Shown here piece after piece: positions 1 to 8,956 of a stretch of DNA of 64,000 nucleotides. The notes below the pieces were generated by a model that had not been told where the DNA came from, ran no database searches, and saw only the letters and a program-made list of their open reading frames with translations. Position 1 is the first letter of the stretch. Each line of letters opens with the position of its first letter. The position numbers were made by a program, and so were the translations under genes. The DNA is from Pseudomonas taeanensis MS-3 (GTDB lineage Bacteria > Pseudomonadota > Gammaproteobacteria > Pseudomonadales > Pseudomonadaceae), in NCBI RefSeq assembly GCF_000498575.2, contig NZ_AWSQ01000001.1:79153-143152 (forward strand), given 5' to 3'.

Positions 1-588
1 GCCGACCTGCACCGAGCGCGCCGGGTCGACCAGGCCCTCGCGGGCGGCGTGATAGAACATGGTGCCGTGATCGATGCGTGCGCCCTCTTCGTCCGGCCAG
101 GTGTCGCTGTGCGCGTCGAAGTGGATCAGCGACAGTGCGCCATGCTGCTTGGCATGGGCTTTGAGCAACGGGTAGCTGATGAAGTGATCGCCGCCCAGGG
201 TGAGCATGGCGCAGCCGGCCGCGAGTATCTTGTCGGCATGCGCCTCGATCAGCGCCGGGGTGTCCTGCGGTGTGCCGTGGTCGAAGTAGCAGTCGCCGTA
301 GTCGATGCAGGCCAACAGGTCGAAGGGGTCGAATTCCCAGGGAAAGTGCCGGGCCCAGGCCGACTGCACCGAGGCGGCGCGAATCGCCCGCGGGCCGAAG
401 CGGCTACCGGGTCGATTGGTGGTGGCGGTGTCGAACGGCACGCCGCTGACCACCAGATCGACGCCGCGCAAGTCACGGCTGTAGCGCCGACGCATAAAAC
501 TGGTGATGCCGGCGTAGGTCGGCTCGGCCGCCGTGCCATACAGGCTGTCGCGAGTCATCGCCTGATCGTTTTCGTAGGCTTGATCCAT
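1..588 (-). CDS. speB: agmatinase (ureohydrolase), 3' end outside window
   Basis: The reading frame opens at 588 after a GAGG ribosome site and runs off the left edge, so only the first 196 residues are visible. They carry the manganese-binding signatures of the arginase/agmatinase family: GGDH at residues 132-135 and HFDAHSD at 156-162. The family hydrolyses agmatine (or guanidinobutyrate) to putrescine (or GABA) and urea in the cytoplasm. A spermidine/putrescine-type binding protein lies immediately upstream on the same strand (gap about 53 bp), which supports a polyamine/guanidino-compound role. Agmatinase and guanidinobutyrase cannot be separated from this half. Confidence 0.88.
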   Translation of the reverse strand, partial: MDQAYENDQAMTRDSLYGTAAEPTYAGITSFMRRRYSRDLRGVDLVVSGVPFDTATTNRPGSRFGPRAIRAASVQSAWARHFPWEFDPFDLLACIDYGDCYFDHGTPQDTPALIEAHADKILAAGCAMLTLGGDHFISYPLLKAHAKQHGALSLIHFDAHSDTWPDEEGARIDHGTMFYHAAREGLVDPARSVQVG

Positions 589-641
589 GTTTACGGTCCT
601 CACAGCTTGGATAGAAATTCAGCGCCCGCTGCCGGGCGCGC

Positions 642-1715
642 TCAGTACTGGCTACGGAATGCGGTCCACAAGCGGGTGCGTTGACGCTGTTGCTTGAGGC
701 TCTGGATTTGCTCCGGGAACAACTTGGCGCGCACCGCCGCCGGCGGGTAGATGTCCGGATCGCCGCTGACGGCCTCATCCAGCAAGGGCGCGGAGGCCGC
801 GTTGGCGTTGGCGAAATACAACTCGTTGGTCAGCTCGGCGATGGCCTCGGGCTTGAGCATGTAGTCGATAAAGGCGCGGGCGGCCTGCGGATGCGGCGCA
901 TCGACCGGAATCGCCATGGTGTCGAACCAGATCAGCGTGCCCTCCACAGGAATGCGAAACAGCACTTCGAACGGCTGCTTGGCCTCGGCGGCGCGGGCGG
1001 CGGCCATGCCGGCGTCGCCGGTGTAGGTCAGCGCCAGGCAGATCTCGCCCTTGGCCAGGTCGTCGATATGCTTGCCGCTGCCGATGTAGCGCAGGTTCGG
1101 TTGCAACTGGGCGAGCAACTGCTGCGCGGCCTTGAGGTCAGCGGCGGCGATGCTGTAGGGATCCTTGCCCAGGTAGTTCAGCGCGATCGCAATCACCTCC
1201 TGCGGCGAGTCCAATACGGCGATGCCGCAGTCTTTCAGCTTGCTGGCGTACTCCGGCTTGAACAGCAGATCCAGGCTGTTCAGCGCCACACCCGGCAGAC
1301 GCTGCTCGACCGCCTGCTGGTTTAGCCCTAAGCCGACAGTGCCCCAGGTGTAGGGCACGCCGTAGCGGTTGCCGGGGTCGACGCTGGCCAGCTTGGCCAG
1401 CAGCTCAGGGTCGAGGTTAGCGGCATTGCTCAAGTCGCCGACCGGTTGCACGGCCTTGGCCTGAATTGCCCGAGCCAGGCCGCTGGAGGCCGGAAACACG
1501 ACGTCGTAGCCACTGCCGCCGGTGAGCAGCTTGCTGTCGAGCACCTCGGTGCTGTCGAAGGTGTCGTATTTGACCCGGATACCGGTTTCGCTCTGGAAAC
1601 GCTTGAGCGCCTGCGGCGCCACATAGTCGGCCCAGTTGTAGATGTTCAGCACCTGCTCCTCGGCCCGTAACGGCAGGGCGCAGGCGAGCAGTAACAGGCT
1701 AGTGACAAGACGCAT
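642..1715 (-). CDS. polyamine ABC transporter periplasmic substrate-binding protein (PotD/PotF type)
   Basis: A 357-residue protein with a typical signal peptide (hydrophobic core MRLVTSLLLLACALPLRA, cleavage near residue 18-19), followed by the LNIYNWADYVAP start that is characteristic of PotD/PotF spermidine/putrescine binding proteins. A GAGGACT ribosome site supports the start at 1715; an in-frame upstream extension of 22 residues is rich in Arg and would spoil the signal peptide. It ends 53 bp before the agmatinase start, so the two are probably co-transcribed. No permease or ATPase genes lie next to it in the window, so its partner transporter must be encoded elsewhere or the protein is an orphan. 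Confidence 0.85.
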   Translation of the reverse strand: MRLVTSLLLLACALPLRAEEQVLNIYNWADYVAPQALKRFQSETGIRVKYDTFDSTEVLDSKLLTGGSGYDVVFPASSGLARAIQAKAVQPVGDLSNAANLDPELLAKLASVDPGNRYGVPYTWGTVGLGLNQQAVEQRLPGVALNSLDLLFKPEYASKLKDCGIAVLDSPQEVIAIALNYLGKDPYSIAAADLKAAQQLLAQLQPNLRYIGSGKHIDDLAKGEICLALTYTGDAGMAAARAAEAKQPFEVLFRIPVEGTLIWFDTMAIPVDAPHPQAARAFIDYMLKPEAIAELTNELYFANANAASAPLLDEAVSGDPDIYPPAAVRAKLFPEQIQSLKQQRQRTRLWTAFRSQY

Positions 1716-1790
1716 GGCGGAGTCCTCTCTTCTGGCGAATCGGTGTGTCTGGGTACGAGCTCGCTTACGGGCGATCTTCAACAGAGAGAA

Positions 1791-1813
1791 ATCGCCAGCA
1801 AGCTGGCTCCTAC
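1791..1813. repeat. dispersed palindromic element, half copy
   Basis: The string CGCCAGCAAGCTGGCTCCTA (1793-1812) recurs with one mismatch at about 19311-19330. There it is the right arm of a hairpin. Here only this arm is well preserved, between the binding-protein gene and the LysR gene. This is a common Pseudomonas intergenic repeat. Confidence 0.7.
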
Positions 1814-1907
1814 GAAAACGCTGGAATCATCCTGCGCGAGCTATTGCTTTGAATAAATATGAAGTGATCTACTTTGGCATCGATCAGCATCAATGTTTGG
1901 AGCCACC

Positions 1908-2801
1908 ATGCTCAACCAAGTGCGCGACCTCGACCTGCAACTGCTGCGGCTATTCGTGACCGTGGTGGAGAGCGGCGGCTTCAGTGCCGCCCAGGGTGAA
2001 CTGGGGATCGGCCAGTCGACCATCAGTACGCAGATGGCCAAGCTGGAAACGCGCCTGGGTTTTCGCCTGTGCGATCGTGGCAAGGCCGGGTTCCGTCTGA
2101 CCCCCAAGGGCGAGCAGGTGCTGCTGGCCACGCACAAGCTGTTCGCCGCCCTCGAGACCTTCAAGGGCGAGGCCCAGGGCATGGCCGACAAACTGCTGGG
2201 CACCCTCAGCATCGGCCTCTCCGAAGCTCTGGATGAGCAGGTGCTGGCGCGAGTGGGCGCGGCCATCGGGCGCTTTCGCCAGCGCAACCAGGCGGTGCAG
2301 ATAGAACTGCTCAGCGCCATGCCCGCCGAACTGGAGCGGCGCCTGCTACAGGATCAATTGCACCTGGCCATCGGCTACTTCTCCGGCACCCAGGCCGCAC
2401 TCGACTACCTGCCGCTATTCGAGGAGACACAAGCCCTGTACTGCGGCGCCGGCCATCGCTTATTCCAGCAGTCCGACGTGAGCCTGGAGCAGTTGCAGGG
2501 CGAGGACAGCGCGCATCACCCCTACCGCTTCATTCAACGCGACGAACCCTGGCAAAACACCGCCAGCACTGCGCACAGCGAACAGGTCGAAGGCACCCTG
2601 GCGTTTGTCCTGTCCGGCGCCCATATCGGCTACCTGCCCCAGCACATCGCCACACCCTGGGAAGCACGCGGCCTGCTGCGCGCGCTGTTGCCGGAACGGC
2701 TCGGCTTCAGCGTGCAGTTTTACCTGAGCAGCCATCGCGGCCGCCAAGCGAGCGAAGCGCAGCAGGCGTTTGTCGAGGACCTGCTCGGCGCCTTTGCCTG
2801 A
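1908..2801 (+). CDS. LysR-family transcriptional regulator
   Basis: A 297-residue LysR-type regulator. The N-terminal winged helix-turn-helix reads LRLFVTVVESGGFSAAQGELGIGQSTISTQMAKLETRLGF (about residues 12-51), and the rest is the periplasmic-binding-like effector domain. The start at 1908 has GGAG at 1899-1902; a longer in-frame start at 1893 has no ribosome site. It is divergent from the polyamine-binding protein and agmatinase genes (192 bp apart), the usual position for a LysR regulator of those genes. Effector and target are inferred from position only. Confidence 0.85.
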   Translation: MLNQVRDLDLQLLRLFVTVVESGGFSAAQGELGIGQSTISTQMAKLETRLGFRLCDRGKAGFRLTPKGEQVLLATHKLFAALETFKGEAQGMADKLLGTLSIGLSEALDEQVLARVGAAIGRFRQRNQAVQIELLSAMPAELERRLLQDQLHLAIGYFSGTQAALDYLPLFEETQALYCGAGHRLFQQSDVSLEQLQGEDSAHHPYRFIQRDEPWQNTASTAHSEQVEGTLAFVLSGAHIGYLPQHIATPWEARGLLRALLPERLGFSVQFYLSSHRGRQASEAQQAFVEDLLGAFA

Positions 2802-2927
2802 GCAACTGTTTGATCGCTGTGTCGCGCCGACGATGGCGCACAACAACAGCCTCGACAGGTCTGCATTCAGCCCTACGACAGTGACCAATTCAGCCGCTGA
2901 ATCGACACATTCAGCACTTTTCAAAAC

Positions 2928-2943
2928 TAAACCGACCGGTCTA
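2928..2943. promoter_or_regulatory. TetR-type operator
   Basis: Imperfect palindrome TAAACCGACCGGTCTA (TA.ACCG..CGGT.TA symmetry), 11 bp before the TetR start codon. It is the classical 'accgaccggt' operator shape of TetR regulators, so autoregulation of the TetR-hydrolase-thioesterase operon is likely. Confidence 0.7.
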
Positions 2944-2954
2944 AATACAGCACC

Positions 2955-3554
2955 ATGAATACCAAGAACCCCACCACCCGCGACAGACTGGTCGCCGCCA
3001 TGGCCGACACCTTGCAACGCAAGGGGCTGCATGGCGCCGGCCTGAATGAACTACTGATCCAGGCGCAGGCGCCCAAGGGCAGCCTCTACCATCACTTTCC
3101 CGGCGGCAAAACGGAACTGGCCGTGGCGGCCATCGAACACATCGGCCGACGCATCGACGGTTTCTTCGTGCAGCTGTTTCGCGAGCACGCGGATCCCCTG
3201 CAGGCCATGCAGCGTTGGCTGGACAACACCCTGCAGCAACTGGAAAGCAGCCGTTTCGAGCGCGGCTGCCCGCTGGCCACCGTGGCTCTGGAAAGCGGCC
3301 CGGAGGATGTCGAGATCCGCGCCGCCCTGGCCCGCTGCTTCGCCCGCCTGCGCCAGGCCCTGGCTGCCCAGCTGCAGGGGGTTGGCTTCACAGACGACAG
3401 TGCCGATGGTTTCGCCAACCTGTTCGTCTCGCTTTACGAAGGCGGTTTGCTGCAGGCCCGCGTGGCCGGCAATTGCGAGCCGCTGCGAACCGCCAGCGCA
3501 GCGCTTTTCCAGCTGATTCGCCATTACCCACGGGAACCCCGGCATGACCAGTGA
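2955..3554 (+). CDS. TetR/AcrR-family transcriptional regulator
   Basis: A 199-residue TetR-type repressor with an N-terminal DNA-binding domain (helix-turn-helix GLNELLIQAQAPKGSLYHHFPGGKTELA, about residues 24-53) and a C-terminal ligand-binding domain. The SLYHHFPGGK signature is that of the LmrA/YxaF-like subgroup. A palindromic operator sits directly before the start codon, so it probably represses itself and the downstream genes. The hydrolase gene begins 11 bp inside its 3' end, which indicates translational coupling. The ligand is unknown; quinones, electrophiles or fatty acids are typical for this subgroup. Confidence 0.88.
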   Translation: MNTKNPTTRDRLVAAMADTLQRKGLHGAGLNELLIQAQAPKGSLYHHFPGGKTELAVAAIEHIGRRIDGFFVQLFREHADPLQAMQRWLDNTLQQLESSRFERGCPLATVALESGPEDVEIRAALARCFARLRQALAAQLQGVGFTDDSADGFANLFVSLYEGGLLQARVAGNCEPLRTASAALFQLIRHYPREPRHDQ

Positions 3555-4431
3555 AACTCCGACCATTCACCGCGAAGAGCTACAACTCAAGGCCCATGAT
3601 GGCTATCCGTTGTGCGCCACCCTGTACCACGCCCCGGCGCCCCGCGCGCGCCTGTTGATCGGTGGTGCCACCGGTGTACCGCAAGGTTTTTACCGGCGCT
3701 TTGCCGAATACGCCGCGCAGCGCGGCTACACCACCCTGAGCCTCGACTACCGAGGCATCGGCCTGTCCAAACCGGCACAGTTGCGCGGCTTTGCCATGCA
3801 GTACCTGAACTGGGCGACTCACGACCTGGCCGCCGCCCTCGACCATCTGCATGGCGACGATCTGCCCACTTATATGGTTGGCCACTCTTTTGGCGGCCAT
3901 GCCTTCGGTCTGCTGCCGGGGCACGAGCGGGTCTCCGGCTTCTACACCTTCGGCACCGGCGCCGGCTGGCACGGCTGGATGCCGCCGCTGGAACGGGTCC
4001 GCGTGCAGCTGATGTGGAACCTGATCGGTCCGCTGATCGTGTGGCACAAGGGCTACCTGGCCTGGAGCAAGCTGGGCATGGGCGAAGACCTGCCGCTGGG
4101 CGTGTACCAGCAGTGGAAGCGCTGGTGTCGTTACCCGCGCTACTTCTTCGACGATCCCGAACAAAGCCATCTGGCCGCATGCTTCGACAGCGTACGCACG
4201 CCGATCGTCGCCGCCAACACCCAGGACGACCTGTGGGCCCCGCCCGCCTCGCGCGATGCCTTCATGGCTGCTTACAGCGCCGCGCCCTATCAGGCTCGCA
4301 CCATCGACTCCCAGGCCGAGGGCCTTGGCGCCGTCGGTCATATGGGCTACTTCCGCAGCAGCGCTGCGCCACTGTGGGACGAAGCGCTCAACTGGTTCGC
4401 ACAACTTCAAACCAACCGTCGCGCCGCCTGA
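3544..4431 (+). CDS. alpha/beta hydrolase
   Basis: A 295-residue cytoplasmic alpha/beta-hydrolase. The oxyanion-side strand-turn is IGGATGVPQGFYRRFA, the nucleophile elbow is GHSFGG with Ser115, and a C-terminal GAVGHMGYFR segment supplies the likely catalytic His. It resembles the YheT/serine-aminopeptidase-like hydrolases with a lid inserted between strands 6 and 7. It overlaps the TetR gene by 11 bp and is followed after 18 bp by a hotdog thioesterase, so the three form one operon under the TetR operator. The substrate is unknown; an ester or lipid-like compound sensed by the TetR protein is plausible. Confidence 0.85.
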   Translation: MTSETPTIHREELQLKAHDGYPLCATLYHAPAPRARLLIGGATGVPQGFYRRFAEYAAQRGYTTLSLDYRGIGLSKPAQLRGFAMQYLNWATHDLAAALDHLHGDDLPTYMVGHSFGGHAFGLLPGHERVSGFYTFGTGAGWHGWMPPLERVRVQLMWNLIGPLIVWHKGYLAWSKLGMGEDLPLGVYQQWKRWCRYPRYFFDDPEQSHLAACFDSVRTPIVAANTQDDLWAPPASRDAFMAAYSAAPYQARTIDSQAEGLGAVGHMGYFRSSAAPLWDEALNWFAQLQTNRRAA

Positions 4432-4449
4432 GCGCCAGGGAGACCCTCG

Positions 4450-4881
4450 ATGAACCCACAACAGATGACCGGGCTGGAGCTCATGCAAGCCCTCGCCGCC
4501 GGCGACCTTGCCATGCCCAACATGGCCAAAACCATGCCCATGACCATGGAATCAGCAGAGGCCAACCGTGTGGTCTTCGCGGTTACCGCTGACGAGCGCC
4601 ACTCCAATCCCATGGGCGGCGTGCACGGCGGCTTCGCCGCCACCGTGCTCGACTCGGTGACCGCCTGCGCCACCCATACCGTTCTGCCGGCCGGGGTGGG
4701 CTATGGCACCATCGAACTGAACGTGAAGATGTGCAAGGCCATCCCCTTCAACCGCACGCTGCGCGCCGAAGGCAAGGTGATCAATGTCAGCTCGCGGCTG
4801 GTCATATCCGAAGGCAGCATCCGCGACGAAGAGGGCACCCTCTATGCTTACGGCACCGCAACCTGCATGATTCTGCGCTGA
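4450..4881 (+). CDS. PaaI-family thioesterase (hotdog fold)
   Basis: A 143-residue single hotdog-domain protein with the PaaI-family signature NPMGGVHGGFAATVLDSV (about residues 52-69), in which the HGG loop binds the thioester carbonyl and the following helix carries the catalytic acid. The family hydrolyses aromatic or medium-chain acyl-CoA thioesters. The gene starts 18 bp after the hydrolase with a GGGAGA ribosome site and is the last gene of the TetR-controlled operon. The combination of an esterase and a thioesterase suggests detoxification or turnover of an acyl compound; this is inference. Confidence 0.87.
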   Translation: MNPQQMTGLELMQALAAGDLAMPNMAKTMPMTMESAEANRVVFAVTADERHSNPMGGVHGGFAATVLDSVTACATHTVLPAGVGYGTIELNVKMCKAIPFNRTLRAEGKVINVSSRLVISEGSIRDEEGTLYAYGTATCMILR

Positions 4882-5062
4882 GCGCCAGGCCAGGCGCCCA
4901 AAGCGCACCCTGGCGGATTCACGGGAAGCGACAACCCGTTGGCACTGTGTGCGGGACAGGCCCTCTGCTTACAGCAGCATCAGCCCGGTCTAAAGCACGT
5001 AGCCGAGCGCTGCACTATAGTTTCCAGCTCAGCCCTTTCATGGCACATACCTGGGAGTCAGC

Positions 5063-5623
5063 ATGAGCAAGGTCTACCGCGTCGCGGTGCTGGTCGGCAG
5101 CCTGCGCAAAGCCTCCATCAATCGCAAACTCGCCCTGGCGTTAGCCGAGCTGGCCCCGCCTTCGCTGAAACTGGAAATTGTCGAGATCGGTGCGCTGCCG
5201 CTGTACAACGAAGATATCGACATCGACCCGCCACCGGCGTCCTACCTCGACTTCCGCGCCAAGGTCAAAGCCGCCGAGGCGTTGCTGTTCGTCACCCCGG
5301 AGTACAACCGCTCGGTACCGGCGCCGATGAAAAATGCCATCGATGTCGGCTCGCGTCCCTATGGCCAGAGTGTCTTCAGCGGCAAGCCCGGCGCGGTGCT
5401 GACGGCCTCGCCAGGCGCGGTAGGTGGCTTCGGTGCCAACCACCACCTGCGTCAATCCATGGTGTTTCTCGATGTCGCGATGATGCAGCAACCGGAAGCC
5501 TACCTGGGTGGCGCCGGCAGCTTCTTCGAGGAAGCCGGCATGCTCGGCGATGGCATCAAACCCTTCCTGCAGAAATTCATCAGCGCCTATGCGGACTGGG
5601 TGGCGCAGCACACCCCCGATTGA
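5063..5623 (+). CDS. NAD(P)H-dependent FMN reductase (ChrR/SsuE-like flavodoxin fold)
   Basis: A 186-residue flavodoxin-fold reductase. The FMN phosphate loop is GSLRKASINRKLA (residues 12-24), and the isoalloxazine-contacting motif TPEYNRSVPAPMKNAIDVGSRP is typical of NADPH:FMN/quinone/chromate reductases. It uses NAD(P)H to reduce flavin, quinones or azo and chromate compounds in the cytoplasm. It stands alone, with 181 bp of upstream sequence and its own start. The physiological substrate cannot be read from the sequence. Confidence 0.88.
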   Translation: MSKVYRVAVLVGSLRKASINRKLALALAELAPPSLKLEIVEIGALPLYNEDIDIDPPPASYLDFRAKVKAAEALLFVTPEYNRSVPAPMKNAIDVGSRPYGQSVFSGKPGAVLTASPGAVGGFGANHHLRQSMVFLDVAMMQQPEAYLGGAGSFFEEAGMLGDGIKPFLQKFISAYADWVAQHTPD

Positions 5624-5715
5624 CCGGTCAGGCACCTGGCTGGATTGCGTGGCGATCTCGCACATGGCAGCCAAGCTGATAGCCTATTTGCCTGACGGTT
5701 CTGGAGGGTTGGCAC

Positions 5716-6645
5716 ATGACCCCGACACAGGACGAAGACAGCTTCTGGAAGGAGACCAGCGAAGACAAACGGCAAGTCGACGACCTGTGCGCTGCCTTGC
5801 AACGGCGTGCGCAGTGCAACCAGCCGATGTCCGGCTTTCAACTGAAGAACGCCGAACTGACAGGCATTGATCTGGTCAACCACGGCAGCCACCACGGCTA
5901 TGTGCTGCACAACGCCGATCTGTATCGCGCCAATCTGCAGAGCGCCCACCTGTTTGCCCTCGATCTGCGCGGCAGCTCGCTGATGAAGGCCGACCTGCGT
6001 CATGCCAACCTGCATTGCGCCGACCTGCGCGACTGCAACCTGCTCGGCATTCGCCTGGAGGGTGCACGCCTGGACAACATCATCTGGGATCAGCAACTGC
6101 TGCAAGAGCGCCAAGGCCGCGCACTGCTGCATGACGGTAACAGCGCAGCCGCCATTCAACTCTTTCAGGAGGCCGAGGAGACCTATCGCAACCTGCGCCT
6201 GCACCTGGAAAAAGCCGGGCTGTTCGAACAAGCCGGGCTGTTCTTCCACCGTGAGATGGTCATGCGCCGCCTGCAGATTCCGCGCTATTCGGCCAAACGT
6301 CTGTTGTCCTGGCTAGTCGACCTGTTCAGCGGGTACGGCGAGAAGCCGCTGAACGTGGTGCTGTTCTCTCTGGGCCTGATCGGTTTCTGCGGCCTGTTGT
6401 ATTTTCTGGTCGGCGTACAGCAAGGTGACCGGCCCATGGGTATTGCCTTCGAGCACAGCCTAATGAGCAACCTGATGGACCTGCTCGGCTGCCTCTACTT
6501 CAGCGTGGTGACCTTCACCACCCTGGGCTATGGCGATATCAGCCCACACGGCTTGGCCCGCCCGATTGCCGCCTTCGAGGCGTTTGTCGGCAGCTTCACC
6601 ATGGCCTTGTTCGTGGTGGTATTCGTCAAGAAGATGACCCGCTAA
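5716..6645 (+). CDS. pentapeptide-repeat potassium channel
   Basis: A 309-residue membrane protein. Residues about 40-125 form a right-handed pentapeptide-repeat helix (repeated A(D/N)L steps such as HNADLYRANLQSAHL and MKADLRHANLHCADL). A TPR-like helical stretch follows (about 140-185), then two membrane segments (about 213-233 and 285-305) flanking a pore loop with the K+ selectivity filter TTLGYGD at 268-274. The architecture is a two-TM channel with a cytoplasmic N-terminal sensor or scaffold. GGAGGG before the start supports 5716. A terminator follows. The role of the repeat domain (gating or partner binding) is unknown. Confidence 0.85.
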   Translation: MTPTQDEDSFWKETSEDKRQVDDLCAALQRRAQCNQPMSGFQLKNAELTGIDLVNHGSHHGYVLHNADLYRANLQSAHLFALDLRGSSLMKADLRHANLHCADLRDCNLLGIRLEGARLDNIIWDQQLLQERQGRALLHDGNSAAAIQLFQEAEETYRNLRLHLEKAGLFEQAGLFFHREMVMRRLQIPRYSAKRLLSWLVDLFSGYGEKPLNVVLFSLGLIGFCGLLYFLVGVQQGDRPMGIAFEHSLMSNLMDLLGCLYFSVVTFTTLGYGDISPHGLARPIAAFEAFVGSFTMALFVVVFVKKMTR

Positions 6646-6701
6646 GACGCCGCTAAGACGCGCCTAGGAGTTAGGTTTGGGCGAGCGCCCAAAAAAGAAA
6701 A

Positions 6702-6722
6702 CCCCGCTGTCGCGGGGCTTTT
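6702..6722 (+). terminator. rho-independent terminator after the ion channel gene
   Basis: The hairpin CCCCGC-tgtc-GCGGGG (6702-6717) is followed by CTTTT, 56 bp after the channel stop codon. The rest of the 6646-7036 gap holds only this hairpin and the opposing one at 6995-7016; no further gene was seen. Confidence 0.85.
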
Positions 6723-6994
6723 GCAGACTGAGTCCTGACATCCTTGATCTGCGCCACCATCCTGGCGGCAATCCAGCGTATCCCTGTTGGCTAATCTGCG
6801 CTTCCTGCGCGACGTCCATGGGCAACAGATTACTCAGCCCTCTTAAGGACTAACAGTGGTGATCAACGGCAGGCCCTGTAAGCCATAGCCTACATGGCAG
6901 CCCCCTGTGTATATCGGCCGCGTGCGCTGTCAATAGGCGGGCTAATCCACCATGCATCGACCAAGCCACTGATCGAATTTGACACCCATACTAA

Positions 6995-7016
6995 AAACCC
7001 CGCATCGGCGGGGTTT
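6995..7016 (-). terminator. terminator of acyl-CoA dehydrogenase 1
   Basis: The perfect inverted repeat AAACCCCGC-atcg-GCGGGGTTT lies just downstream of the minus-strand acyl-CoA dehydrogenase stop, with a U-tract on the minus strand. Confidence 0.85.
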
Positions 7017-7036
7017 CCAGTTCAGCACTCAGTCAC

Positions 7037-8830
7037 TCAGAACTGTGCGGCGTCCAGCAGGTACAGGCTTTCGCTGCCCGCCTTGACCGACGCACTCAGC
7101 GAATGAATGCGCGGCAGGATGCGCGCGAAGTAGAAGCGCGCGGTGCCCAGCTTGCTGGCGTAGAAGTCGTCCTGTGCCTCTTTGCCCAGTGCAGCCTTAC
7201 CGATCGCGGCCCGAGCCATCAATGCCCACATGTACGCGTAAGCGGTGTAACCGAATACGTGCAGGTACTCGACCGAGGCCGCGCCGATTTCATTCGGATT
7301 GGACTTGGCGCGCTCCAACAGATCGGCGGTCATCTGCTCGAGGTTGGCGATGGCGGCTTTCAGCGGATCGGTGAACTCGCTCAAGCTGCTGTCGGCCGAA
7401 TCGGTGAAGGCCTTGATCTCTTCGGCGAAGTGCTTGTAGAACGCGCCGCCGCTGCCAACCACCTTGCGCCCGACCAGGTCGAGTGCCTGGATACCGTTGG
7501 TGCCTTCGTAGATCTGGGTGATGCGGCAATCACGCACCAGCTGCTCCTGGCCCCATTCGCGAACGAAACCATGACCGCCGAACACTTGCTGACCGTGGAT
7601 AGTGGTTTCCAGGCCGAGGTCGGTGAGAAACGCCTTGGCCACCGGCGTCAACAGCGCTACCAGTTCCTCGGCGCGCTTGCGGGTGGCCGGCTCTTCACTG
7701 AACTTGGCGGTGTCCAACTGCATGGCGACGTAGCTGGAGAAGGCACGTCCGCCTTCGTTCAACGCCTTCATGGTCAGCAGCATACGGCGTACGTCGGGGT
7801 GCACGATGATCGGGTCGGCGACTTTGTCCTTGGCCACAGGACCGGTCGGTGCCCTGCTCTGGATACGCTCGCGGGCGTATTCGATGGCGCTCTGGTAAGA
7901 GCGCTCGCCGGTCGCCAGACCTTGAATGCCGACGCCCAGACGCTCGTAGTTCATCATGGTGAACATCGCTGCCAAGCCACGGTTCGGCGCGTCGATGATG
8001 TAGCCGGTGGCGCCGTCGAAGTTCATCACGCAGGTGCTGGAGGCCTTGATGCCCATCTTGTGCTCGATCGAGCCGCAGGACAGGGCGTTGTGTTCGCCCA
8101 GCGAGCCGTCGGCGTTGACCATGAACTTGGGCACCAGGAACAGCGAGATGCCTTTCGGTCCCGCCGGGGCGTCCGGCAGTTTGGCCAGGACCAGATGAAT
8201 GATGTTCTCGGTCAGGTCGTGTTCGCCGCCGGTGATGAATATCTTAGTGCCGCTGACCTTGTAGCTGCCGTCAGCCTGCGGCTCGGCCTTGGTGCGAATG
8301 ATGCCCAGGTCGGTGCCGGCGTGCGGCTCGGTCAGGCACATGGAGCCGGCCCAAGTGCCGGCGTACATGTTGGGCAGGTACTTTTCCTTGAGCTCTTCGC
8401 TGGCGTGAGCGTTCAGCGACAGGCAGGCGCCGGCCGTGAGCATCGGATACAGGCCGAAGGACAGGTTGGCCGAGTTGACCATTTCCTCGACCTGCGCCGA
8501 GATCACCTTGGGCATGCCCATGCCACCGAACGATGGGTCGCCACCAACGCCGACCCAGCCGCCTGCGGCATAGGTCTGATAGGCCTGGGGGAAACCGGCC
8601 GGGGTCTTCACCGCGCCATTGTCCCAGGAGCAACCTTCTTCGTCACCGCTGCGGTTCAGCGGCGCAACCACGCCCGCGGTCACCTTGCCGGCCTCTTCGA
8701 GAATGGCGTTGGCGGTCTCTTCGTCCACCACCTCGGCCAAAGCCGGCAGTTCGGCCCATAGCTTGGACACTTCAAACACTTCATTGAGTACGAAGCGCAT
8801 ATCACGCAGGGGAGCTTTGTAGTCAGCCAT
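7037..8830 (-). CDS. acyl-CoA dehydrogenase (long form), paralogue 1
   Basis: A 597-residue flavoprotein of the long acyl-CoA dehydrogenase type, longer than the ~390-residue classical form because of a C-terminal extension. It begins [21 protein letters not shown] (acyl-CoA_dh_N leader), carries the FAD/substrate motif MCLTEPHAGTDLGIIRTKA near residue 165 and the C-terminal QVFGGHGFVREWGQEQLVRD helix. It introduces the alpha-beta double bond of acyl-CoA thioesters, passing electrons to ETF. GAGGATT before the ATG supports the start. It is about half identical by eye to the genes at 9000-10796 and 12397-14202. P. aeruginosa has three such genes beside bioD (from memory PA0506-PA0508). Confidence 0.92.
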   Translation of the reverse strand: MADYKAPLRDMRFVLNEVFEVSKLWAELPALAEVVDEETANAILEEAGKVTAGVVAPLNRSGDEEGCSWDNGAVKTPAGFPQAYQTYAAGGWVGVGGDPSFGGMGMPKVISAQVEEMVNSANLSFGLYPMLTAGACLSLNAHASEELKEKYLPNMYAGTWAGSMCLTEPHAGTDLGIIRTKAEPQADGSYKVSGTKIFITGGEHDLTENIIHLVLAKLPDAPAGPKGISLFLVPKFMVNADGSLGEHNALSCGSIEHKMGIKASSTCVMNFDGATGYIIDAPNRGLAAMFTMMNYERLGVGIQGLATGERSYQSAIEYARERIQSRAPTGPVAKDKVADPIIVHPDVRRMLLTMKALNEGGRAFSSYVAMQLDTAKFSEEPATRKRAEELVALLTPVAKAFLTDLGLETTIHGQQVFGGHGFVREWGQEQLVRDCRITQIYEGTNGIQALDLVGRKVVGSGGAFYKHFAEEIKAFTDSADSSLSEFTDPLKAAIANLEQMTADLLERAKSNPNEIGAASVEYLHVFGYTAYAYMWALMARAAIGKAALGKEAQDDFYASKLGTARFYFARILPRIHSLSASVKAGSESLYLLDAAQF

Positions 8831-8956
8831 GGGGAATCCTCGAACGAACCAACGGGCTTGCAGTAGGGTTCGGAGTTTAACTCAACAACTTTTAAGACAT
8901 ATAGGGTCGTGTTATGACCCAATAGTCTAATCAGGTCGACCCGCCGGCCTCATGTA

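Noticed and set aside
7103..8761. Long plus-strand open frame opposite acyl-CoA dehydrogenase 1 (also 9012-10433 and 12415-14211 opposite the other two)
   Set aside because: Translations are Gly/His/Val/Gln-rich without any family motif, an effect of high GC and codon bias of the real gene on the other strand.
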